Shown one piece after another: positions 39,863-49,377 of a stretch of 64,000 bases of DNA. The stretch is from positions 27,038 to 91,037 of the forward strand of contig CANQPY010000002.1 in NCBI GenBank assembly GCA_947625835.1. The letters run 5' to 3'. The notes beneath the pieces are model-generated. The model had not been told where the DNA came from. It worked only from the letters and a program-made list of their open reading frames with translations, and did no database searches. The translations under genes and the position numbers were made by a program. The DNA is from an uncultured Clostridia bacterium. GTDB taxonomy: Bacteria; Bacillota; Clostridia; TANB77; CAG-508. Every line of letters begins with the position of its first letter. The stretch's first letter is position 1.

Positions 39863-41802
39863 TTTTTAAAGAATTTATTGAATAAGCCTTTATCTTTGCT
39901 TTCTTTACTATTTTTACTGTCTTTTTTATTAGATTTATTAGTTGTTTTACTTGTTGATGTTTTAGCATTTTTTGTTGATTTAGTATTTTTAGTTGCTTTA
40001 GCCGATTTAGTGCTTTTGGTTGCTTTTACTGTTTTTGTTGCTTTTACTGTTGTTTTTTTAGTTCTTGAATTGTTGTTTGTAGCTTTTGATGTCTTTCCTG
40101 GTTTTTTTGTTGCTTGTTTTCTACTGTTTTTTATGATGCTATCAATATCGTCACTGTCTATTTCTTCTAAGTCATCATCAGTTTCTTCATCATCATATTC
40201 TTCATCATCTTCTTCATTATCTTCATATTCTTCATCTTCGTCTTCATCATCATCTTCTTCATCGTCATCATCTTCATCATATTCTTCGTCTTCAACATAT
40301 TCATCTTCGTCGTCATCTTCATCTTCTTCAGCTTCTTCATAGTCATCTTCGTCTTCATATTCGTCTTCATTTACATAGTCATCATCATCGTCATATTCTT
40401 CGTCATCATATTCATCATCATCTTCGTCGTCTTCATCTTCGTCGTATTCGTCTTCGTCGTATTCGTCTTCGTCATAATCGTCGTCATAGTCTTCTTCATA
40501 TTCATTATCAGCATCTTCGTCATAGTCTTCTTCATCTTCATCAATGTATGCTTCTTTGTCAATGTATTTATCTTGGTTTTCATCATCTTCGTCTTCATAT
40601 ATATCGATGCCTTCTAATTTATATTCAGATAAATCTTTGCCAAATTGCTTAGATACTTCTTCTTGAAATACCATGTAAATGTTTTTAATTCCTTCTATTC
40701 TCCAATAATTTGAGTTAATTAAAGTTCCTGTTTTAAGATTTACATTGTTGGCTTCTTCTTCAAAATTCTTTTCTTTATCTTCAATGCTTTTTAAATAATT
40801 TTTATTATATAATTCTTTATATGATTTTTGGCTTGCTTTGTTTCCTATTTCTTTTAAAAGTAATTCATATAAATTTTTGATTTGAATCATGTCTAATTCA
40901 AAATTATTGCAAGCATCATCCATGACTTTTTTATGTGCTTTCATACTACTGCTTATAGCTGTCATTCTTTCATAATCTAAAAATCCAAAAATGTACTCTT
41001 TTTGTGCTTTTAAAAATGCTAATTTTACACTTGTTTCTCTTAATGCTTTTTTATATTTTTCTAACTTAATACTTTCATTATCAGGCTCTGATAAAAGTTT
41101 TTTCATTTTGTCAAAAATTAAAATATAGCATTGTGCTTCCTTTTCTGCTATGTCTATTCTATTATTTGCTGCCTTTCTTAAAACATCTTGATTAAATGCA
41201 ACTTTTTCGTTTTTTCCATTTTTTATCATAATTTCTAATGCTTCTTGCCTTACTTGTTCTTTTTCTGATGCAATAAAGTCTTTTAAGTTTAGCATATCTT
41301 GTACATCTATTTCATTAAATTCTCCATGGATTTCTTCTCTATATTTTACAATTCTTGATTCGCTTACTCTTCTTTCTTTATCACATTTGTTTCTGTCTTT
41401 TTGTTTTTGTGAAAAGTCTTGTAAGTTCTTTATAAATTCTTCTCTTAATTTAATTATTTGTTGATTATTTTTTTCTAAAGAATCTTCTATTTTTTTTAAG
41501 TTATTATCTAGTACCTTATAGTCTTCACCTAATTCACTAAATAATTGAACTCTATCATCTTCTAATCTTTTATTTGCTTTATATAGTTTTTCTTGTTCTC
41601 TTTGGATATCTTCAATTTTCTTGACAGTATCATCAAATTCTTGTATTACTTTTATGTCTTTGTCAGTTGTTATTTGGAAGTTTTCAAGTTCACTTATTAA
41701 TTCTGCATAATTTTCACTATTTTTCTTTAGATTATAAGTTTTGTTTAATCTTAATATTTTTTCAATATATTTTTCTAAGACTATAGCACTTCTTTCATAC
41801 AT
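39859..41802 (-). CDS. Coiled-coil protein with Asp/Glu/Tyr-rich and Lys/Thr-rich low-complexity tails
   Basis: A 647-residue protein. The first ~400 residues are helical with coiled-coil character (VKKIEDIQREQEKLYKANKR). Then about 150 residues are almost only Asp, Glu and Tyr, the result of a GAA/GAT/TAT-rich repeat, followed by a basic tail (TKSTKSAKATKNTKSTK type) and an amphipathic end GLFNKFFKK. The ATG at 41802 follows GGAGG. No known domain. Both tracts are likely disordered and of opposite charge. Mirror-strand ORFs here are shadows of the repeat. Confidence 0.6.
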   Translation of the reverse strand: MYERSAIVLEKYIEKILRLNKTYNLKKNSENYAELISELENFQITTDKDIKVIQEFDDTVKKIEDIQREQEKLYKANKRLEDDRVQLFSELGEDYKVLDNNLKKIEDSLEKNNQQIIKLREEFIKNLQDFSQKQKDRNKCDKERRVSESRIVKYREEIHGEFNEIDVQDMLNLKDFIASEKEQVRQEALEIMIKNGKNEKVAFNQDVLRKAANNRIDIAEKEAQCYILIFDKMKKLLSEPDNESIKLEKYKKALRETSVKLAFLKAQKEYIFGFLDYERMTAISSSMKAHKKVMDDACNNFELDMIQIKNLYELLLKEIGNKASQKSYKELYNKNYLKSIEDKEKNFEEEANNVNLKTGTLINSNYWRIEGIKNIYMVFQEEVSKQFGKDLSEYKLEGIDIYEDEDDENQDKYIDKEAYIDEDEEDYDEDADNEYEEDYDDDYDEDEYDEDEYDEDEDDEDDDEYDDEEYDDDDDYVNEDEYEDEDDYEEAEEDEDDDEDEYVEDEEYDEDDDDEEDDDEDEDEEYEDNEEDDEEYDDEETDDDLEEIDSDDIDSIIKNSRKQATKKPGKTSKATNNNSRTKKTTVKATKTVKATKSTKSAKATKNTKSTKNAKTSTSKTTNKSNKKDSKNSKESKDKGLFNKFFKK

Positions 41803-41876
41803 TTTGATATAACCTCCATTATTTTCCCATTTTCTACTATTATACATAAAAAATACCAAAAAGTCCATACAATTTA

Positions 41877-43139
41877 CTATAAATTGTAAATTTCGTTTTT
41901 ATCATATTGTTCTGGTTTCAATCCAACTCTTGTTTTCATATAACTTACTAAACCTAAAACAGTAATAAGTAATATTATTCCAACTAAAATCATACTGTGA
42001 GCAGTATTTGTTAAGTTTAATAAATAAGCACCTAAAAAGCCAATAATTGCTCTAAATACATTTCTACTAATTTCATTAACTGCATAAATTTGTGTTAATA
42101 TTTTGTCATCAGCAAAATTTCCTAAGTACCTTGTAATTAAGACTGTATGAATTCCTTTTGCTATATGTATTAATATAAAACAAATTACAATAGTAAATAG
42201 CATAATTTCATAATTAAAATTAAACACCGTTACCAATCCTGCTATTAGAATTGAACCTATTAATATATATAAAATCATAGATAATGATTTATTTTTAAAA
42301 TGTTCATGGAATTGTAGTTGTATTTTTGAACCAATAGAAGATGCTATTCCAACAATTGCTGCAACTACTGTAATAAATTGCTCAGATGTTCCTATGTCCA
42401 TTAGCAAACTTGTTCTATATGTTGTGACTAAGCAAATAATTCCCCATGCAATCCCTGAATATAGAAATAAACTTCTTAATCTTTGTGATTTTGCTATAAA
42501 TTTTACTCCATCAAATAAATCTGAAAAATATTTTTTTGTAGTTTGTGGTTCAGCTTTAGGCTCAATGTCATAAAATTTAGCTGATAATATAATTGAAAGT
42601 ACAATAAATATTAATGCTCCTATCATTGGTATGTATGGATTAATTACATATAAAAAGCCTGCCATTATTGATGTAATTGCATCTAAGATGTAATAGTTTT
42701 TGACACCTTTTGCTTCTAATTTTGAAAATATTTCTCCTTCTTTTTTTGTTTCTGGAATAGAATAATGTATTAATGTGGTATCTGATATATTTTTTAATGA
42801 AAAGCATAAAGCACTAGCAAATTGTGCAAATATTAATGTTGTTAATCCATCACAAAATATAATTAAAATGATAAATATTAAATTAAATATGTTTCCTAAA
42901 ATTGTAGAATTTTTGGTTCCTATTTTATCTATTAATATACTTATTGGTATTTGCAACACAATCATAAATATTGCAAAAAATGATTTACTCAAAATAATGT
43001 CAGCAACACTTATGTTTTTTACTTGTGTTAAAAATAGAACTTCTATTGCATAGAAAAATATTACATCTAATGATATTGCTCTATATATAGAATATAATTT
43101 CATATTAGTTTTTCTTTCTTTAGTGTTTTGTTCCTCCAT
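41877..43139 (-). CDS. MFS transporter
   Basis: A 420-residue protein with about twelve membrane segments and the family loop ISILIDKIGTKNSTILG in the first half (the conserved motif between helices 2 and 3). A substrate cannot be told. The start at 43139 follows AAAGGAGAAACAA. Alone downstream of rnpB. Confidence 0.85.
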   Translation of the reverse strand: MEEQNTKERKTNMKLYSIYRAISLDVIFFYAIEVLFLTQVKNISVADIILSKSFFAIFMIVLQIPISILIDKIGTKNSTILGNIFNLIFIILIIFCDGLTTLIFAQFASALCFSLKNISDTTLIHYSIPETKKEGEIFSKLEAKGVKNYYILDAITSIMAGFLYVINPYIPMIGALIFIVLSIILSAKFYDIEPKAEPQTTKKYFSDLFDGVKFIAKSQRLRSLFLYSGIAWGIICLVTTYRTSLLMDIGTSEQFITVVAAIVGIASSIGSKIQLQFHEHFKNKSLSMILYILIGSILIAGLVTVFNFNYEIMLFTIVICFILIHIAKGIHTVLITRYLGNFADDKILTQIYAVNEISRNVFRAIIGFLGAYLLNLTNTAHSMILVGIILLITVLGLVSYMKTRVGLKPEQYDKNEIYNL

Positions 43140-43222
43140 TTGTTTCTCCTTTGTAATTTCGTTTATTTATTGATAATGTGATTATACACTTAAATTTACT
43201 AATTGTCAAAAAATAAAAACAT

Positions 43223-43573
43223 AGAGTAAATCTGTAAGCCGGGTTCTGTCTTTTAAAATAGCCATTTATCTAGGATATATATTACTATATATCTCAAGCC
43301 ACACAAGCCAGAAGGCGCCGAGCAGGCTTAATCTTCTATTTTAGGTGTTGCTTCAGATGGGGTTTACACTGCCTTGCCAATGTCACCATAGCAAGCGGTG
43401 AGCTCTTGCCTCGCCTTTTCACCCTTACCTAAAAATTTAGGCGGTTATTTTCTGTTGCACTTTCCTTAAGGTCGCCCTCACTAGACGTTATCTAGCATCT
43501 TTGCTCTATGAAGCCCGGACTTTCCTCTCGTAATTCCTTTCGGAAATTTACCAGCGACTATTCAATTTACTCT
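43223..43573 (-). ncRNA. rnpB: RNase P RNA
   Basis: The catalytic RNA that matures tRNA 5' ends. It carries GAGGAAAGTCCGGGC near its 5' end, the central region GAGGCAAGAGCTCACCG and the 3' segment ACAGAACCCGGCTTACA. The ends AGAGTAAAT and ATTTACTCT pair as helix P1, which sets the limits to about 43573 and 43223. A T-rich run follows. Confidence 0.93.
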
Positions 43574-43580
43574 GTTTTTT

Positions 43581-43586
43581 ATTATA
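43581..43586 (-). promoter_or_regulatory. Extended -10 box of rnpB
   Basis: TGATATAAT gives a perfect -10 hexamer with the TGn extension, ending 8 nt before the predicted rnpB 5' end. The -35 region is weak, as is common with an extended -10. Confidence 0.65.
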
Positions 43587-44565
43587 TCACATCTTGCTTA
43601 ATTCTTCTAGTAAATTTTTATATTTTATTAAAAAAACTGCCTTGTCTTGCACGTTTGCAGAATTTTGCAATTCGTTTATCATAATATATCCTTTGCTAAT
43701 TTTGGATTGTTTTGTGTCTGGAATATTTGTGTTTGTTAATAATTTTGAATAGTTGTCTATTGCTGATTTTATATCTTTTAAAATTTCCTCCCAGTTTTCA
43801 CTATCCAATTTTGCATATGCTCTTAATATATTTGCTTTTGTTTCAATAACAGTAGTATATAATTCTTCTTGAGAAGAACTTTTTAAAAATTTAGGTAAAT
43901 AATCATATATTTTACTTAATTGTGCTAAAGTGTTTTCTTTATTTTCTCCTTGGACTATTACTGTTAAATTATCATATTCTTTATTAAAATTTAATATGTC
44001 TTCTTGATTTATTGTGTTTAATTGATAAAAGTCCATAGTTATAGATGGTAAATCACTATATATATTTTCTACTTCTGATTTTATGCTATCCCAATTTATT
44101 TGTTCTTTACTTGTTAATATTTCACTTGATTTTAATTCAAACTTTTCTTGATTTTTTTCTTCTGTTTGGCTATTGCTTGAGTCAGATGATGTTTGTTCTC
44201 CATTACTTCCTTGTTTAGAATCTGCTGAGCTTTGTCCGCTTCCTTGTGATTGACCTTGAGATCCTTGGTTACTACTACTACTGCTTTGATCTGATTGTCC
44301 TTCTCCTTGTGAACTACTTTCTGAATTGTTTCCGGCTAGTTTCTCCTGATATTTCTGTTACTATAATGTTATAGTCTGTCGTTTTTATATTGTTCATAGT
44401 ATTAAATAAGTTTACTAATTTTGTTTCCAAATATTTTATTTGTGAAAGCACCTTTTCTTTTTCGGTTTCTCCATTGTCTTTGTTTGCGTTAGTATAAATC
44501 GTAAGAGATAATACTGCTACGATTGCAATTAATATTATATATGCTATTCTTTTAAACTTTTTCAA
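43587..44565 (-). CDS. Exported Ser/Gln/Asn-rich protein (one CGG +1 site)
   Basis: Read with the CGG rule it has 325 residues: an N-terminal signal or anchor segment (residues 7-26), a short helical stretch, a low-complexity linker rich in Ser, Gln, Gly and Asn (about residues 80-145) and a helical C-terminal domain (DLPSITMDFYQLNTINQEDILNF onward). The frame breaks at CGG 44334-44332 (ACT AGC CGG AAA); skipping the C gives Ser-Gly-Asn-Asn-Ser-Glu, and the linker then runs open into the second half. The start is TTG at 44565 after AAGGAGGATTTTAA. No family recognised. Confidence 0.8.
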
Positions 44566-44678
44566 ATTAAAATCCTCCTTTTTTATTTCTATTATTTACA
44601 TTTTTTTTTACTTTATTCTATGTATAAAATTTATTATATTTTTTATACTATTATAAAGATTATTTTTTAGGAGATTTT

Positions 44679-44963
44679 ATGTCAGTAAGTGTTAATTTAT
44701 ATAGTAAAAAAAAAGGTGAATTAAATAAATTTTTAAGTCATTTTTATAATACAAATTTTGATTTAGAAGATTCTTTATATAGTTGGGAAAAAAAATACGC
44801 CAATCCTATCGAATTGGCTGAAATTATTGGTACTTTCGCTGATAATTGTGAAGATTACTTTTTGAGTATGTGGATTTGTTTAGATAAAGATGTATTTATA
44901 CATGTTACTCAAGAAAACGCAAATGATATTATTAAATATCTATATGAGCGTTTTCCTTATTAA
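44679..44963 (+). CDS. Small conserved-looking hypothetical protein
   Basis: A 94-residue soluble protein with no known motif, one of only two plus-strand genes. It has a good ribosome site (TAGGAGATTTT) and ordinary codon use. Acidic, with an aromatic-rich end (DIIKYLYERFPY). Its stop nearly meets the stop of the opposite gene. It resembles short immunity-like proteins but this is not supported. Confidence 0.6.
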   Translation: MSVSVNLYSKKKGELNKFLSHFYNTNFDLEDSLYSWEKKYANPIELAEIIGTFADNCEDYFLSMWICLDKDVFIHVTQENANDIIKYLYERFPY

Positions 44964-44966
44964 ACC

Positions 44967-45536
44967 CTATTCTTCCTCGTCATCACTGTAGTCATTTTCA
45001 TCTTCTTCTTTTTCTTCGTCTTCATTTTCTAAGTTTACATTTGACTCTATTTCTACTGTTTTTTCTAAATCATCTTTTTCGGTTTCGTCTTCTTTATATG
45101 TTTCTACGTTTTTTTCTGATTCTTGTTCTTCATTTTCTTGATTTGTTTGTTCTTGAACTTTTTCTTGAAGTTCTTCTTGTTTTGCTCCACAGTTTGGACA
45201 ATATTGTGCATTTTTTTCAATTTCCTTAAAACATTTTTGGCATTGCTTCTTATCTTTTAATTCTAAACATTGTTTTAATAAGCTATCTATTTCATCACTT
45301 AAAACATCTATTTTTGTGCATTGTTCCTCTAGGTCTTTTTTAATACATATGTCTTCTTCTCTTACATGTTTTTCGTATACTTTTTTTCCTATTTCTTCAT
45401 AAATATCACTTATTTGAGATTTTAAATCTCCTATTTTTAATTTAATTTTTGTTTCCTTTGCAATTTTTCCAGTTTTATCTGCTGTTACTTTATATGCCTC
45501 TGACGCTTTTTTACCTAATTTATCAAAAAAATCCAT
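44967..45536 (-). CDS. Zinc-ribbon protein with acidic C-terminal tail
   Basis: A 189-residue protein. A helical N-terminal half (FFDKLGKKASEAYKVTADKTGKIAKETK) is followed by CQKCFKEIEKNAQYCPNCGAKQ, a CxxC...CxxC zinc ribbon near residues 99-116, and an acidic Glu/Asp-rich tail. It resembles small zinc-ribbon proteins of unknown role. Intact. Confidence 0.65.
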   Translation of the reverse strand: MDFFDKLGKKASEAYKVTADKTGKIAKETKIKLKIGDLKSQISDIYEEIGKKVYEKHVREEDICIKKDLEEQCTKIDVLSDEIDSLLKQCLELKDKKQCQKCFKEIEKNAQYCPNCGAKQEELQEKVQEQTNQENEEQESEKNVETYKEDETEKDDLEKTVEIESNVNLENEDEEKEEDENDYSDDEEE

Positions 45537-45581
45537 TTTAATCTCTCCTTTGCTTATTATTATTTGATTTTTTTATTACAA

Positions 45582-46566
45582 TTATTCACTTTTTTTATCT
45601 CTTGTCATTAATTTTATAACCGCATCTTTTGGAGATAAATTTCCATAAAGTACTTTGTAAACGGTTTCAACAATTGGCATATCAATATTGTGTATTTTGC
45701 ATAGTTCATATGCAACTTCAATATTGTCTATACTTTCAATTACCATTCCTACTTCTTGTTTTGTTTCTTCTAAGGTTTTTCCTTGCCCAATTAATTTTCC
45801 TGCTTTTCTATTTCTACTATGTTCACTAAGACAAGTTACAATTAAATCTCCTAGTCCACTTAATCCATAAAATGTTTCTTTTTCTCCACCTAATGTTACT
45901 CCAAGTTTAGTTAGTTCTAGTAATCCTCTTGTAATTAATGCTGCAAACGAATTATCTCCTAATCCAATTCCAGCTGCTATTCCTGCACAAAAAGCAATAA
46001 TGTTTTTTAATGCACCGACCTAATTCTACACCTTTTACATCTCTAGATGTATAGATTCTCATTTCATTGCACATAAAAGTATTTTGTATAACTTGCAAAA
46101 TATCTTCATGTTTTGATGCAATAACTAAAGCTGTAGGTATTGCAATTGATACTTCTTCGGCATGACTTGGTCCTGACAATACACCAATTCTTGCCGTTGG
46201 CAATTCGTCTAAAATGACCTCATCTAACGTTTTTAATGTTTCTTTTTCAAAACCTTTTGAACATATTATAATTGGCTTATTTCCTACATATTGTTTATAT
46301 TTTTTAAATGTATCTCTTGTAAATTTAGATGGCGTTACATGTAAAATAAAATCTGCTTCTTCTATTACCTCTTCAAAATTATTGGAACATATTATATTAT
46401 CATTAATTACTACACCTGGTAAAAACTTGCATTTCCTTTCTTCATTTATTAGTCTTTTTTCTTCTTCATCATAAGACCATATTTTTATTTGGTGTCCACA
46501 CCTTGCAAGATGTATGCTTAAAGCAACACCCCAACTTCCACTTCCTATAACTGCTATTTTTTTCAT
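45582..46566 (-). CDS. gpsA: Glycerol-3-phosphate dehydrogenase [NAD(P)+] (one CGG +1 site)
   Basis: Makes sn-glycerol 3-phosphate for phospholipids. The N-terminal NAD-binding motif IAVIGSGSWGVALSIHLARCGH and the catalytic-Lys region (KGVELGGALKNIIA after correction) are clear. Corrected length 327 residues. The frame breaks at CGG 46017-46015 (TTA GGT CGG TGC); skipping the C gives Gly-Gly-Ala-Leu-Lys-Asn, the active-site sequence, and the frame stays open to 45582. It precedes plsY functionally in lipid synthesis; plsY lies about 600 nt upstream. Confidence 0.94.
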
Positions 46567-46575
46567 TTTCTGCTT

Positions 46576-47166
46576 TTATCTCCTCTTTTTAATATATGAT
46601 ATTATTCCTATTATTATAATTGCAATTAATATGATAAAAAGTATTTCACTAAAATTTATCATTGTTCTGTCTGGTTGTTTTACAGTATCTTTATCATAAT
46701 CATATTGAACTTCACATTTTCTATTTTCAATTTTAAAATTGTCTATATGTACAATATAATCTTTTTTCTCATTTTTTATTCTATATTTTATATCTAATTT
46801 ATTGTAATCTTCTAATAAATCAAATTTATAAATTCCGTTTTCATCTGGTTCTAATAAAATTTGCGTATATTCTATGCCATTTTCTTCATATAATTCATCT
46901 TGAACATTTTCTTTTTTAACTTCTATTCCGGTAATGTCATTATTTTTTAAAGTACTTGCTCCTTCATAATTAACATCTAAAATATTATTTAAAATTGCAA
47001 ATTTAATGTACTTTTCTGGTAATAATAGAAACACATCAAATTGCTCATTGTTTTCATTACTTGTAACTTCAAAATTTAAGTCTATAGTATTCATATATGC
47101 ATAAGAACTTACTCCTATTAAAACTATCATTAATATTATTAATAATAAAACTGTTATTTTTTTCAT
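46576..47166 (-). CDS. Membrane-anchored protein with two terminal helices
   Basis: A 196-residue protein with a signal-like segment at residues 4-25 and a second membrane helix at about 172-192, and a basic end KKRR. The outside part is acidic with no known motif. Lies between plsY and gpsA, probably cotranscribed. Confidence 0.6.
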   Translation of the reverse strand: MKKITVLLLIILMIVLIGVSSYAYMNTIDLNFEVTSNENNEQFDVFLLLPEKYIKFAILNNILDVNYEGASTLKNNDITGIEVKKENVQDELYEENGIEYTQILLEPDENGIYKFDLLEDYNKLDIKYRIKNEKKDYIVHIDNFKIENRKCEVQYDYDKDTVKQPDRTMINFSEILFIILIAIIIIGIISYIKKRR

Positions 47167-47188
47167 TAGTTTTTACCTCTCTTAACTT

Positions 47189-47831
47189 TTATTTTTTAAA
47201 ACTTATTTTATTTTCTGTTCCATTTAATAATCTTTTTATATTACTTCTGTGATTATATAAAACAAATATTGCTAGAATTATGCTATAAATTAAATAAGTT
47301 GTTCCGTTTTTTCCTTCAGTTAAAACTGTATAACTATCATTTATAAATAGTGTTAATACTGGAAATAAAATAGCTGCCGCGCAAGATCCGAAGCGATACC
47401 ATTCTAGTTAAAGCCATCAAAATTAATGCAAATACTAAACATATTAAACCTATTTTCCAATTGCTCATTAAAAGAACTCCTAATGATGTAGCAACACCCT
47501 TTCCTCCTTTAAATCCAAAAAACACTGGAAATGTATGTCCTACTACAACTGCTATTCCTGAAATTTGTAATAATAATTCCTTATTAGAACCTGATATTAT
47601 ATTTCCCATAATAATTGCTAAAACAATTGCTACTACGCCTTTTAAAATATCACATAGTAATGTTAAAGCAGCTGCTTTTTTTCCTACACTTCTAAGCATA
47701 TTAGTTGTTCCTGCATTTCCACTACCTTTTTGCCTAACATCAAATCCCGCCATTTTTTTGCTTAGAATAACAGAAAAATTAATGCTTCCTATACAATAGC
47801 TAATAATTGCTAATATTATGTATAAAGCCAT
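47189..47831 (-). CDS. plsY: Acyl-phosphate:glycerol-3-phosphate acyltransferase PlsY (one CGG +1 site)
   Basis: Membrane enzyme that acylates glycerol 3-phosphate. Family motifs: GSINFSVILSKKMAGFDVRQKGSGNAGTTNMLR and FGFKGGKGVATSLGVLL. Corrected length 213 residues. The frame breaks at CGG 47390-47388 (TCG CTT CGG ATC); skipping the C gives Val-Ser-Leu-Gly-Ser and an open frame to 47189 with the conserved end NHRSNIKRLLNGTENK. It lies 21 nt after der. RBS AGAAAGGAGG. Confidence 0.94.
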
Positions 47832-47852
47832 TTTTTATCCTCCTTTCTTCTT

Positions 47853-49187
47853 TTATTTATATATATCTTTTTCATTTTTTTCTCTTACTATTATTCTAAC
47901 TGGTGTTCCTTCTAGTCCAAATTCTTTTCTAATTTGATTTACTAAGTACCTTTCGTAAGAAAAGTGAAATAATTCTTTATTATTAACAAATATAACAAAT
48001 GTTGGTGGCTTTGTTGAACTTTGCGTTCCATAATATATTTTTAATCTCTTTCCTTTATCTGTTGGTGGCTCAACAATTGCTATTGCTTCATTAATTACTT
48101 GATTTAGAATAGCTGTTGATAGTCTCATAGAATTTTGTTTTTCCACATTATTTATTAAATCAAATAATTTATCCACTCTTTGTCCAGTTTTTGCTGAAAT
48201 AAATATTATTGGTGCATAAGATAAATATTTTAATTTATCATACACTTCTTTTTTATAATTTTCAAGTGTTCCTGTTGTTTTTTCTATAGCATCCCATTTA
48301 TTAACTACTATAATTATACCTTTTCCTGCTTCATGCGCTTCTCCTGCAATTTTTGTATCTTGCTCTGTTACTCCTTCTAGTGCATCAATTAGTAATAAAC
48401 ACACATCTGATCTTTCTATTGCCAATAAAGTTCTCATAATACTAAATTTTTCGATTGATTCTGTTACTTTACTTTTTCTTCTAATTCCTGCTGTATCGAT
48501 TAATACATATTTTCCCTTTTCATTTTCAAATTCTGTATCAATACTGTCTCTAGTAGTTCCTGCTATATCACTTACAATTGTTCTATTTTCTCCTAATATT
48601 TTATTAATTAAAGAAGATTTTCCAACGTTTGGCTTTCCGTATAACGGCTACTTTTATTTCATTTTCATTTTTTTCTTCTTCTAAGTTTTCTGGAAAATAT
48701 TCATATATTTTATCTAAAACATCTCCTATTCCAATTGCATTTGTACTAGAAATTGGATATGGATCTCCCATGCCTAAATTATAAAATTCATATATTTCTT
48801 CTCTATCTTTTTCAAAATTATCTGCTTTGTTGCATACTAAAACAACAGGCTTGCCAGATTTTTTTAACATTAATGCAATTTCTTTATCTGATCCGAGTTA
48901 CACCTTGACGAATATCTGTTAAAAATACAATAACATCTGCCATATTGATAGCAAGATTTGCTTGTTCTCTCATTTGAGAAGCAATAATATCATTGCTTTC
49001 TTGTTCAATACCGCCAGTATCAATCAATGTAAAATCTCTTCCACGCCAATTTGTTTCTGCATAAATTCTATCTCTTGTCACACCTGGTATATCTTCTACT
49101 ATTGAAATTCTTTTTCCTACCAAATAATTAAAAAAAGTTGATTTACCAACATTTGGTTTTCCGTATAATTGCTACAATTGGTTTCAT
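47853..49187 (-). CDS. der: Double-GTPase ribosome biogenesis factor Der (three CGG +1 sites)
   Basis: Der (EngA) is essential for 50S assembly. Corrected length 443 residues with two GTPase domains and a KH-like end. Three frame breaks: CGG 49163-49161 (ATT ATA CGG AAA, Gly9), CGG 48895-48893 (GTA ACT CGG ATC, Gly98) and CGG 48639-48637 (GTT ATA CGG AAA, Gly183). Skipping each C gives [11 protein letters not shown] (first G1), RQGVTGSDKEIA and [12 protein letters not shown] (second G1). [11 protein letters not shown] of domain 2 is intact. The start ATG at 49187 has a weak ribosome site (GTGAAG); ATG at 49193 is an alternative. A 35-bp repeat array lies directly upstream. Confidence 0.95.
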
Positions 49188-49200
49188 TTTCATCTTCACT

Positions 49201-49340
49201 AATGTCAATGTGGGGACAGGCACCATTGCCACCAAAATGTCAATGTGGGGACAGGCACCATTGCCACCAAAATGTCAATGTGGGGACAGGCACCATTACC
49301 ACTAAAATGTCAATGTGGGGACAGGCACTATTACCACCTT
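49201..49340. repeat. Four tandem 35-bp repeats (GGGGACAGGCACC core)
   Basis: Four near-identical 35-bp units starting at 49201, 49236, 49271 and 49306, each with the core AATGTCAATGTGGGGACAGG. The last copies carry one or two base changes. No spacers, so not a CRISPR array. It lies 14 nt upstream of the der start; the nearest strong SD-like sequence (AAAGGAGAAAAGG) is on the far side of the array. Same core as the cluster at 23641-23760. Confidence 0.9.
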
Positions 49341-49377
49341 TTCTCCTTTCTTATTTTCTGGCTATAGTATATAATTT

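Noticed and set aside
39848..40342. Ser-rich plus-strand ORF
   Set aside because: It is the mirror of the acidic Asp/Glu tract on the minus strand; low-complexity repeats keep several frames open.
49201..49340. CRISPR array
   Set aside because: The repeat is continuous with no unique spacers, and there are no cas genes. Same core as REP-like copies at 23641-23760.
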